A DNA stretch of 64,000 bases, taken from Prostheceraeus crozeri. Its lineage: Eukaryota; Platyhelminthes; Polycladida; Euryleptidae. A model generated the notes under the pieces. The model made no database searches. It saw only the letters and a list, made by a program, of their open reading frames with translations, and was not told the origin of the DNA. The stretch covers positions 80,642 to 144,641 of the forward strand of contig CAJQUW010007812.1 in assembly GCA_907163375.1 (NCBI GenBank). Direction: 5' to 3'. How positions within the stretch are numbered: position 1 is the first letter of the stretch; the number at the start of each line of letters is the position of its first letter. The translations under genes were made by a program, and so were the position numbers. Of the stretch, positions 21,549 through 29,459 are shown one piece after another.

Positions 21549-22436
21549 ATGATGTTACCAAATGTTGGTGGAGGTGCATATATCCCGAATAATCGTGAAT
21601 TAGAAATAGAAATAGAAAATTATATTATGAAAACTGGAGACGTTTTATCTGGTCCATTGCATCTTTCTATTCTTCCGCAACAAAATACAGAGTTAACAAA
21701 TAAACAATATGTTGATACACAAATCAATGACTTAAAAGAAAAATATATAAACGATGTTTTGGTTCCACTGATGAATGAATTGAAGTTGCTTAAACTTAAT
21801 GACAAATCATTAAACGAAAAATTATTAAAACTTGATAAAAAGGATAGAGAGCTAGAAGCAGATATAGCAAAACTTTTTAAAAAGATTTCTGAACAATCAA
21901 AAATTTTAATATTACTTTCTATAAAGTTAAAATCTGCAGTCATTAAAAATAAACATCAGATACAACTATTGAAAGAACAATTAGAAGATGAAATAGAAAA
22001 ACTACCTGAAAGAATTAAAAAAAATTTAAAGCAGTTACAAACTACATTCCAAAAAAGTGTTGATGAATTAAGTTCTAAAATTACTCAACAAATGAAAAAG
22101 ATGAATAGAATAATAAATGAAGTAAACTCGCTTAATCAAAAAGTTGATAAAATGAAAACTCTTAAAATCAATTTAGAAAATGAATTAAAGAAAAATTTAC
22201 AAGAAAACTCTAAAGAAAATAAAGAACAGTTAGATGCTGTTAAAAGACAATTAGATGTTCTTAAAATTAAGTAAAATGCACTTAAAACGGCATTGAAGAT
22301 TAATCAGCAGAAAATGCAAGTTAACAGAAAAGAAATTAAAGTACATCACACGCTGCTTGACGCAATAGATAAAGTGCAACAGTCAATTAATAAAGTTATC
22401 TCGAAGTTGTTGTCCATTCACAAACGTAAATCTTAA
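21549..22436 (+). pseudogene. Fibre-like protein: phage tail-fibre motif plus long coiled coil, frameshifted near 3' end
   Basis: From ATG 21549 (a second ATG directly follows), residues about 27-62 read KTGDVLSGPLHLS...TELTNKQYVDTQI, close to the GDxMTGxLxL...ATKQYVD motif of phage tail-fibre and collar proteins. The next about 180 residues form an almost uninterrupted coiled coil. The main frame stops at 22272-22274, but a second frame continues the same Lys/Gln-rich heptad pattern to a stop at 22434-22436, so one frameshift lies near 22270. A trimeric attachment fibre, functionally like an adenovirus fibre, is the inferred role. It precedes the capsid genes directly. Confidence 0.65.
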
Positions 22437-22478
22437 CACGTAGATATTTTTCCTAAAAGTCAAATTTAATCTTAAAAA

Positions 22479-23045
22479 ATGCCTATAATTTATAAACACA
22501 ATCTTAAACATTTTGCTTCAAATCAAAAAATTTCTCATGAACCATCTATGAAATCTGTTTACCATTATGACAGTGTAGAAACAATCGGAACACAAAAGTT
22601 CCTAGGCACCGCAGCTGCCGTCAAAAAAGAAGGGGATGGTATATTTTCTGGTATTGGAAGTATCGTTAACTTAATTAAAAATAATAAAGATTTGATTACA
22701 TCTGCTGCAAAAGGAGCAGCTGCTATAGGTAGTACAGCTAGTGCAATATCAAATGCTGTTAAGTCTCAAAACGAATTAAAACAACTAGAAGCTATTCGTA
22801 AACTTAGGAATGATTCTGAAAAACTAAAAAATTTAAAAAAACTTTCAGAGGAAACAAAAAACAAAATTTCTAACATAGCTGTAGGGGAAACCTTGAGGAG
22901 CGGAGCTCCGTCTGATAGTAAACATAAGAAGAAATCAGGCGTAGCCATAAAACGTTCAATTGAAGAAATAAGAGGCAATGGTATTAATAGCAACCTTCGG
23001 TCTAACCAGCAAAGCTGTAGCGGAGCTGGTCTAGCAAAATTCTAA
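22479..23045 (+). CDS. Minor capsid/core-like protein
   Basis: A 188-residue protein 43 bp after the fibre gene, with 'atcttaaaaa' on the start codon. The middle (about 50-95) is a Gly/Ala-rich hydrophobic segment (GIFSGIGSIVNLI and a SAAKGAAAIGSTASAIS run) followed by a charged helix of about 50 residues and a basic tail. That layout resembles adenovirus-type minor virion proteins with membrane-active segments. The C-terminal about 30 codons contain GC-rich palindromes (22897-22910 and 22992-23033), so the tail may be repeat-derived. Confidence 0.5.
   Translation: MPIIYKHNLKHFASNQKISHEPSMKSVYHYDSVETIGTQKFLGTAAAVKKEGDGIFSGIGSIVNLIKNNKDLITSAAKGAAAIGSTASAISNAVKSQNELKQLEAIRKLRNDSEKLKNLKKLSEETKNKISNIAVGETLRSGAPSDSKHKKKSGVAIKRSIEEIRGNGINSNLRSNQQSCSGAGLAKF
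22897..23033. repeat. GC-rich palindromes in the minor capsid tail
   Basis: GGAG...CGGAGCTCCG at 22897-22910, and at 22992-23033 a set with CAGC-AAA-GCTG (23007-23017) enclosed by CCAGC...GCTGG. Both are in frame and encode Gly/Ser/Ala-rich tail residues. Confidence 0.75.
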
Positions 23046-23134
23046 AATATATTTTTAGTAAATTTATTTTAGTAAAATTTTTTTAGTAAATTTTTTTAGA
23101 CTAATAAAAAAAAGACAAATTATTTTTTATAAAA

Positions 23135-24502
23135 ATGTCTTCGCTTATCGAAAAAAAATTTAGATTAGACGATCCTCCGTTCGTCAGTTATAATCAAAAA
23201 AAGAATGACTATATAAGAATTGCTATGAATCCCGGATCTTCCAGTAGAGTGAATACTGGTGGTGATTTAATTTTTGAAGTTGATAATCAACAAAGTTATT
23301 TATATCTACCTGATTCATTTTTACACTGTGAATATTCTTTATATAGTGATGCCAATTTTACAACACCATTACCAGATACCGATAATATTGCACTAGAGAA
23401 TAATTTTTTTCCAAAATTATTTACACAAATGCGTTTAGATGTTGCAACTCAAAATATAGAAACAATAAGTGATTCTCCAGGTGTAATTGATACAATGCTT
23501 AGATTTGTAACAATTGGTGAAAATAATAAAAAGTATGAAATCGAAGGTTGGTTTCCTGATACTAATGATGGTATAATTGTTGATGATTTAACTTACGCTG
23601 GAACAGATGCAGCAGGAATTGCGAAAGATGTAGAAAATATTGCAAAACATTTAAATAAAACAAATAATGATGCATATAAAGAAAGACGTGAATTTAACAA
23701 GAAAAGTAAACAGACAGTTAATTGGTCATTGTCTCCATTATTCGGATATTTAGATTATGATAAAATATCATATCAATTAAAATTTAAATTAATAATTCAT
23801 CGTACAGCAAATAATGAATTAATCTTTTTTGGTAAGACTGGAAAAAAAGCATATTTAAAAATTGATAGACTTGAATGGTGGATTAAGCATATTACTCCTA
23901 GTTTAGAGATTGAAACAGCTATTGCAAAAAGATTAAATACTAACAAACCAATTCCAGTTAATTTTCTAAAGCGTACTGCTAGTTCAGTAACTTTTTCCGA
24001 ACAAAGATTTAACTGGCATTTTACTAGAACTGCGAATACTCCAAGATATTTATTACTAACTTTTCAAAGAAATAATTCTCCAAGTTTTGATAAAAACAAC
24101 AATCTTTTTCATATTAATACAATTCGAAGTTTACAAGTTTCATTAAATCAAACCCGATATCCAATTGATCCATTAAGATTCGATGATACCAATAATCAAT
24201 TTATGGAAGGATATGATTCTTATCGAAATCTTTGTATAGAATTTGGAGTTGAACCACAATTAACTCCTGGAGATTGGAGACATTTATATCCTGTTTTCTG
24301 TTTCGATTTAAGTGCACAATCTGAAGATATTATCAAGACTGGTTGTGATGTAACAATTAATATTGAAAAGAAAGATTCCACAACTTCATTAATGGCTTAT
24401 GGTTTATTGCTAGAATATTTATTGCTAAATATTCTATTGAAATTCTTAATGGAAAGATGGCTAGGATCGGCTAAAGCCTCTGAACAAAGTTCTATAGGTT
24501 AG
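23135..24502 (+). CDS. Major capsid protein candidate (double jelly-roll)
   Basis: A 455-residue protein from ATG 23135, the largest beta-rich protein of the capsid block and of suitable size for a Polinton major capsid protein. Features are an N-terminal strand region (DLIFEVDNQQSYLYLPDSFL), repeated aromatic strands (EGWFPDT, NWSLSPLFGYLDYD), and a central WWIKHITPSLE segment typical of this family's linker. The last about 30 codons look disturbed: 'tttattgcta' is duplicated, and an alternative frame runs to a TAA inside the first GC hairpin. The present C-terminus (GSAKASEQSSIG) is hairpin-encoded. The family call rests on size, fold pattern and context. Confidence 0.65.
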   Translation: MSSLIEKKFRLDDPPFVSYNQKKNDYIRIAMNPGSSSRVNTGGDLIFEVDNQQSYLYLPDSFLHCEYSLYSDANFTTPLPDTDNIALENNFFPKLFTQMRLDVATQNIETISDSPGVIDTMLRFVTIGENNKKYEIEGWFPDTNDGIIVDDLTYAGTDAAGIAKDVENIAKHLNKTNNDAYKERREFNKKSKQTVNWSLSPLFGYLDYDKISYQLKFKLIIHRTANNELIFFGKTGKKAYLKIDRLEWWIKHITPSLEIETAIAKRLNTNKPIPVNFLKRTASSVTFSEQRFNWHFTRTANTPRYLLLTFQRNNSPSFDKNNNLFHINTIRSLQVSLNQTRYPIDPLRFDDTNNQFMEGYDSYRNLCIEFGVEPQLTPGDWRHLYPVFCFDLSAQSEDIIKTGCDVTINIEKKDSTTSLMAYGLLLEYLLLNILLKFLMERWLGSAKASEQSSIG

Positions 24503-24554
24503 TAACCTTAGGACCTTTGGTCCGATCGGCTAAAGCCTCGAGGAGCTTCGCTCC
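24466..24554. repeat. Cluster of six GC-rich hairpins at the capsid gene 3' end
   Basis: In order: GGCT-AA-AGCC (24469-24478), GAAC-AAA-GTTC (24482-24492), GGTTAGTAACC (24497-24507), GGACC-TTT-GGTCC (24511-24523), GGCT-AA-AGCC again (24528-24537), GGAGC-TTC-GCTCC (24542-24554). The capsid stop codon lies within the third. A nearly identical block occurs at 25223-25266. Confidence 0.95.
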
Positions 24555-24559
24555 GATAA

Positions 24560-24728
24560 GTTAATTAAAATTTTTGTTAACTTAAAATTTTGACAACTAT
24601 AATAGATTTAAAATTTTTGTTAACTTAAAATTTTTCATAACTACAATAGATTAAAATTTTTTGGTAACTTAAAATTTTTTCATAACTAGAATAGATTAAA
24701 AATTTTGATAACTTAAAATTTTTTTATT
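24560..24728. repeat. AT-rich tandem repeat upstream of the second minor capsid gene
   Basis: About three and a half imperfect copies of a roughly 55-bp unit 'taacttaaaatttttcataactacaatagat'-type, ending in the 'ttattaaaa' motif on the next start codon. Probably leader or promoter DNA. Confidence 0.8.
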
Positions 24729-24732
24729 AAAA

Positions 24733-25215
24733 ATGTCGCAAGCGAAAAGTAATAATAATAAAACTGTTGAATTAAAATTACGTAATATTGTTGACAAAAA
24801 TACCCCTAAAACTATTACGATTAACAAAAAAAAGTATTACATAAGTAAACCAATGATAGAGAATATTCAATTACAAGAAGAAAAGAATGGTGGAATTCTC
24901 CCATTAATTCCACTAATAATAGGTGGCATAGCTGCAGCAGGAAGTGTTGCAGGTGCGACAGCTGCTATTGTCCAAGCAGTAAATAAAAATAAATCAGAGA
25001 AGGCAGCATTAGAAGAACAAAAACGTCATAATAGAGAGTTAGAGAAAGTTGCTAGGGGTGAAGGAGTAGTAGATAATTTTATTAGTAAATTAAATTTAGT
25101 TGATGAAGGAAAACGAGTTCTTAAAAATATTCTCCACAATGTTGATGATTTAATTGAAATTAAAGAAACTAAAGATGGTTCTGGAATATATCTAAGTCCT
25201 AGTATGATTCGGTAA
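24733..25215 (+). CDS. Minor capsid-like protein with a Gly/Ala-rich hydrophobic segment
   Basis: A 160-residue protein from ATG 24733. Residues about 52-85 form a Gly/Ala/Ile-rich hydrophobic stretch (GGILPLIPLIIGGIAAAGS) followed by a charged coiled coil and an acidic C-terminus. GG-led hydrophobic segments of this kind recur in small Polinton and adenovirus virion proteins with membrane-active function, so it is a second minor-capsid candidate. The start carries 'tttttattaaaa'. Its stop is followed within 10 bp by a GC hairpin block. Confidence 0.5.
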   Translation: MSQAKSNNNKTVELKLRNIVDKNTPKTITINKKKYYISKPMIENIQLQEEKNGGILPLIPLIIGGIAAAGSVAGATAAIVQAVNKNKSEKAALEEQKRHNRELEKVARGEGVVDNFISKLNLVDEGKRVLKNILHNVDDLIEIKETKDGSGIYLSPSMIR

Positions 25216-25222
25216 TAACCTC

Positions 25223-25266
25223 AGGACCTTTGGTCCGATCGGCTAAAGCCTCTGAACAAAGTTCTA
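25223..25266. repeat. GC-rich hairpin block, second copy
   Basis: GGACC-TTT-GGTCC, GGCT-AA-AGCC, GAAC-AAA-GTTC; the run from 25238 repeats the run from 24466 almost base for base over about 34 bp. It lies between a stop and the next start codon. Confidence 0.95.
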
Positions 25267-25314
25267 TTAGGTAAAACATTTATTTTATCTTTTAAATTTT
25301 TTTTATCTTTTAAA

Positions 25315-26604
25315 ATGAATTCTACAAATTCCGAAAATTTAATTAAATTAAAAATTGCTAATTTAGATTTATTAAATTATCTATTAAACAAAAATAAAAA
25401 CTCAAATTGTCAGCATATTGGAGGTGACATACAAAAAACATTAGAAAACTTTCCTGGATTTATTTGGAGTAAATATTCGAAAGAAAAACATCTTCCTGGT
25501 CATTCATATACCGGTCCAGGAACTCGATTAGATATAAGACTAGATGAGAATAATAATCCGAAACCAGGTGAAGAACCGATAAATAGAGTAGATGCCGCCG
25601 CTTACAGGCATGATTTAGCTTATCGAAATCATGATCTAAGTTCTCGACATGCAGCTGATAAGAAGATGATACAAGAATTAGATAGTATTCAAAATCCTAC
25701 ATTTAGAGAAAAAATTGAAAGAATGTTTGTTAAGAAAGCTTTACAAGCTAAAATATTATTCGGTCAGGGTTTAAATGAACTGACAGCAAAGCTGTCTGAG
25801 AGCAACGCTCGAACCTACGCGTCTGAAATTCATAAAGAATACAGAAGGCCTAAATATTTATTGAAAGTAAAAGTATTTAATAAAGATGATATTTGGAGTG
25901 CTGATCTTATTCATATGCCGAATGAAAAAGATTATAAATACGCATTGACCGTTATAGATTTATATACACGATACGCTTGGGTAAAGCCTTTAAAAAATAA
26001 AAGTGGTCTTTCAGTTAAATATGCGTTTGAAGAAATCTTTAAAGAAAGTAATAGAAAGCCAAGGAAATTGTTTGTTGATAAAGGATCGGAATTTTATAAC
26101 AGAAACGTTCAGCCACTATTTGAAACTGTTTATTCAACTGAAAACGCTGGAAAAGCTGTAGTGATAGAAAGATTCAATCGGACGTTAAAAAATAAATTAT
26201 TCAAGAAATTTACTGAGCAAAGAAATCAGAAATGGTTGAAGATATTACCAGGAATTGTAGAAGAGTACAATAATAAAGTTCATTCTGGTATTGAAGAAAC
26301 TCCAAAGAATGCTTCTGACGACCATGATTTAATACGAAAGAAAATATTCGAGACTAATTATTCGAATGAGAGTAATCCGAATTTGCAGAAACTTAAGCCG
26401 AAATTTAAGATTGGAGATAGAGTTAGAATATTTAAGTATAAGAATAAATTTGAAAAAGGCTTTGTTGGTTATTGGACTAAAGAGATATTTGAAGTTTGTA
26501 AAATAAACCAAACTTATCCGATTACTTACGAAATCAAAGATTTAGATGATGAAAATATCAGAGGCCGATTTTATCAAAATGAATTACAACGAACTGATTT
26601 TTAA
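25315..26604 (+). CDS. INT: Phospholipase A2-integrase fusion protein
   Basis: A single intact 429-residue frame. Residues about 50-150 match a parvovirus-VP1-type phospholipase A2 domain: calcium loop YTGPGT (65-70), catalytic RHDLAYR with His99-Asp100, and a later Asp/Lys helix. Residues about 190-330 are a retroviral-type DDE integrase: Asp197 (SADLIH), Asp255 (FVDKGSEF), Glu285 (IERFNRT). A C-terminal SH3-like segment (GDRVRIFKYK to RGRFYQNEL) follows; there is no chromodomain. The linker contains a GC-rich double hairpin. In life the lipase would act on endosomal membranes during entry and the integrase on element DNA, so fusing them is odd. Both catalytic sets look intact. Confidence 0.9.
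   Translation: MNSTNSENLIKLKIANLDLLNYLLNKNKNSNCQHIGGDIQKTLENFPGFIWSKYSKEKHLPGHSYTGPGTRLDIRLDENNNPKPGEEPINRVDAAAYRHDLAYRNHDLSSRHAADKKMIQELDSIQNPTFREKIERMFVKKALQAKILFGQGLNELTAKLSESNARTYASEIHKEYRRPKYLLKVKVFNKDDIWSADLIHMPNEKDYKYALTVIDLYTRYAWVKPLKNKSGLSVKYAFEEIFKESNRKPRKLFVDKGSEFYNRNVQPLFETVYSTENAGKAVVIERFNRTLKNKLFKKFTEQRNQKWLKILPGIVEEYNNKVHSGIEETPKNASDDHDLIRKKIFETNYSNESNPNLQKLKPKFKIGDRVRIFKYKNKFEKGFVGYWTKEIFEVCKINQTYPITYEIKDLDDENIRGRFYQNELQRTDF
25782..25810. repeat. GC-rich double hairpin in the phospholipase-integrase linker
   Basis: GACAGC-AAA-GCTGTC (25782-25796) and GAGC-AAC-GCTC (25800-25810), encoding residues about 156-166, between the two domains. Confidence 0.95.
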
Positions 26605-26641
26605 TTATCATTATTATCATTATTATTGGAACTAACGTTTC

Positions 26642-26687
26642 GGGAATGAAATTCCCTTGTTAGGCGTAGCCATAGAACCTACGGTTC
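26642..26687. repeat. GC-rich hairpins between integrase and protease genes
   Basis: GGGAAT-GAA-ATTCCC (26642-26656) and GAACC-TAC-GGTTC (26675-26687). The second overlaps the protease stop region on the minus strand. Confidence 0.9.
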
Positions 26688-27134
26688 GTTCAATTCTAAC
26701 ACAATATCAAGAAATGGTACTCCTTTTTGTAATTTAAATAAAACATAAAGACATAATTGACCACAGTAAGTAGTTCCCGGTTTTTGAATTTGAAATGTAT
26801 CATAAGTTCCATTTTCAAGTAATTTTTTAACTTCGTTTGTAGGTGGAAGACCGTATGAGTCAAAATAGTAATTATCTCCATTTTTATTAGTCATACCTGC
26901 AGACCAATGTACACCTTTTTCATCTGACGTATGAAGATTTGTTATGAAATTTACAGTTTGAACTTTGTTCCGGGAACTGAAGGTTCCTGTTGGCTTATTT
27001 TTTACGAATTGTAATTCGTCTCTCATTAGAACATGAAAATTCTTTATTCCTAATTGATTTGCAATTTTCTTTAGATCAAAATTTGTAGTTGTTTGCGTTC
27101 CATATAATTTTAAAAACTCATTTATGTTGTTCAT
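26679..27134 (-). CDS. PRO: Adenain-like cysteine protease
   Basis: A 151-residue minus-strand protein; ATG 27134 is preceded on its strand by 'ttattataaa'. It would mature virion proteins. Catalytic elements of the adenovirus/Ulp1 protease group are in order: His in VHWSAG (about 26915), Asp in YFDSYG (about 26862), and the nucleophile in YCGQLCLYVL (about 26757). The length fits compact Polinton proteases. It is the only core gene at this end on the minus strand. A hairpin at 26973-26987 lies in frame near residue 50 (GTFSSRN), before the catalytic His. Confidence 0.85.
   Translation of the reverse strand: MNNINEFLKLYGTQTTTNFDLKKIANQLGIKNFHVLMRDELQFVKNKPTGTFSSRNKVQTVNFITNLHTSDEKGVHWSAGMTNKNGDNYYFDSYGLPPTNEVKKLLENGTYDTFQIQKPGTTYCGQLCLYVLFKLQKGVPFLDIVLELNEP
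26973..26987. repeat. GC-rich hairpin inside the protease gene
   Basis: GGAAC-TGAAG-GTTCC, in frame, placed in a loop before the catalytic His. Confidence 0.7.
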
Positions 27135-27309
27135 TTTATAATAAAAAAATTTCTTAAGGGACCCCTAGAAGTCTGAAGGGACCCCTAGAAGTTAGAAGGG
27201 AGGAGGTAGTAGAACTACGTTCACATGATATTGAAGGATATATTCTTGCGGTTTCTTCCACTTTTGTTTCTTCCACTTTTAAAGAAATATTATTAGACAC
27301 ATGATATAT

Positions 27310-27783
27310 TTTAAAAACCTGAAAGAAGGATAAAATTCATGAATTTGAAATTCTCAACTTTTATGATTTTCGGTGTCCTGGAACGGTCATGATTTTAAGG
27401 GGGGTAAAAATTGTAATTCTCAAATTTGAGATTCTTAACTTTTATGATTTTCGGTGTCCTGGAACGGTCATGATTTTGGGAGTAAAAATTGTAATTCTCA
27501 AATTTTGAGATTTTGAAAAATTTGAAAAATTGGGTATTTTTAAAAACGCCCAAATTTATGAATTTAGGTCTTCATAACCTGAAAAAGGGTTCAAATTCAT
27601 GAATTTATGTCGTTTTTAAAAATACCATTTTTTGTATTTTATGGTGTCCTGGAACGGTCTAAATTCATGTATTTAGGTCTTAAAAACCTGAAAAAGGGTC
27701 TAAATTCATGAATTTATGTCGTTTTTAAAGATACTATTTTTTTGAATTTTGTGGTGTCCTGGAACGGTCTTTTGCCCATTACT
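27310..27783. repeat. Right TIR of the type B Polinton
   Basis: Inverted match to 10633-11150, including repeated 'ggtgtcctggaacggtc' and the TAAATTCATGAATTTA palindromes. Just inside, at 27155-27205, 'agggacccctagaag' occurs twice, about 24 bp apart. Confidence 0.9.
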
Positions 27784-27789
27784 TACGAC
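27784..27789. repeat. Target-site duplication TACGAC, right copy
   Basis: Identical to 10627-10632 and immediately outside the inverted terminus GCCCATTACT. Confidence 0.95.
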
Positions 27790-29234
27790 ATTCCCAAAAC
27801 TCCTTGCTTTCAAATGCCGCTCAAGAGTTTCTGGATAGTGATCATACAGATCCCAAAATTGCTTTTTCAAAGAGCCGGCTGTTCGCAATTCAGATTCATT
27901 TTTCAAATCATTCTCATGAATGCTACACCACGAACAAGGATGAAGACATGCGTGTGTCATTAATCCCAACAGAATGTTGCTCATTTTCAAATCACATGCG
28001 ACAGTGAAATTGCTCAAACGATTCAATTTCAAGATATACCAAAGCTTCTTTAAATTTACATAATTTTCGGGTAAGTTGGGCGCAATAGCCAAAATCAATA
28101 TCTTCTTAACACCTCGGTCATTGAACTTCTTCCCAAGTTTGTTTGAGATACTGCGCTCGTATGGATCACAACCAAATATATTTACGCATACTTTAAGGAA
28201 TTCTCCTCCCGCATCTATTCGAAGTTTGATGTTTATTTCCTCTTCTGGAAGTCCTCTTATATTACAAATTGTCTTAATCAAATTTTGGACATCAGTGCAG
28301 AAAACAACCGGGATTTTATTGTCTCTACCAATTTCCTTCTTTGAAAAATCAACATATTCCATGGTGAAATAATGCCTCAAACGATGATTGTTCGCGGAAA
28401 ATTCATCCATAAGACCACTATCGATAATCAATCGATTTCCAGATGAAAAACGAATATGCTTTGCTAAAATGTTAGTTTTTCTGTCACTGAGAGACAGATC
28501 CTTTTGTATATCAATCATATTTGCCTTGCTGATACACTCATTTTCTTCAGTAAATTTGATGGGATTCAATGACACTGTCATGGGTTTCCCACCCCTGTGT
28601 GACGTCAAAAGAAATTCAGTCCCGGATGTTTGCTTTTTCACATGTAAAAGGTTTGATGCTTGTTTATCAAGAACATTGTCACATCCAGTGTTTTCTGTCA
28701 AATGTAGCGCATTGTCACAAATGTTGGCATATGATCAAATGTGAGACTTTCCTTTAGAAATTCCTGACAAGCACCTAGAGCATATTTTGATAACTGCAGG
28801 TTTTTTGCACTATTAGAATCCCCAGAAGCCGGTCTACCTGCACGTTTCGCTGTTAATTGTGATTTTAGTCCATTTGTTCTAGCTGTCTCACATACGTAGC
28901 AGTCACAGATTCCACCTTGGGATCGCGTTTGTGTACGCAGAGATTTCAAAGTAGAATATTCGAATAGTTCAATCTTTCTTACAAAAATTCCTCTTTTGTA
29001 TTCGTTAAGCGTCAACAAACATGTACCACAAATGACTCGAGGTAAACGATGGTCAAAATAAAAATCAAGTCCATCTATGAAATGCTCCTGAATAGCTTGA
29101 TGGTGTTCCTCCGTAAGTTTCCTAACAGTCGATGACTTTTTGAAGCACAAAATACAGACAACGTCTCGAGCTTCATCATGCGATCTTGCATGATGCGGCA
29201 TTGCAACAAAATGAGACGCACCTACAATGGTCAT
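27784..29234 (-). pseudogene. N-terminal and central part of the split transposon's transposase
   Basis: Two overlapping minus-strand frames. The first (29234-28698) has Cys-rich zinc-binding pairs (CILCFKK, ICGTCL, ICDCYVC) expected of a DNA-binding domain. The second (28701 onward) contains VVFCTDVQNLI, KLRIDAGGEFLKV, and TVACDLKMSNILLGL followed by HPCSWC; the conserved Asp residues are candidates for the catalytic triad. The frames switch near 28735, by indel or intron. The coding part ends at the Polinton terminus; beyond it the apparent frame is Polinton TIR. It continues at 10632-10013. Confidence 0.75.
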
Positions 29235-29459
29235 ATTTTCAAATCATGCATACGTCACAAAAGAGAACGAGTATTCAAAAATTCCATAGATATTGAAAGA
29301 GTGTTAACAGGATACAGACGAGAAACCGTTGAAAGAAAATGCTGAATCGAACACAATTTGTTTGAGAAAATCTTTTACGCATACTATTTATTAACCACGA
29401 TGAAGATTTGAGAAAGGACATTTGACAACAACTAATAATGGTGCGATGCTGACTGAATG

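Larger units (their letters stand above)
10633..27783. mobile_element. Complete type B Polinton/Maverick, 17151 bp, AT-rich
   Basis: Ends are perfect inverted repeats beginning AGTAATGGGCAAAAGACC, flanked by TACGAC on both sides. It encodes the Polinton core set: protein-primed polymerase B, integrase, packaging ATPase, adenain-like protease and double-jelly-roll capsid candidate. It also has accessory genes (membrane protein, fibre-like coiled coil, phospholipase A2 domain). Base composition is clearly more AT-rich than the flanks and than the type A elements. Polymerase, ATPase and fibre genes carry frameshifts, so this copy is probably not autonomous now. Confidence 0.95.

Noticed and set aside
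14239-26987. GC hairpins as bacterial-type terminators
   Set aside because: Many lie inside open frames, lack a following T-run, and the setting is eukaryotic.
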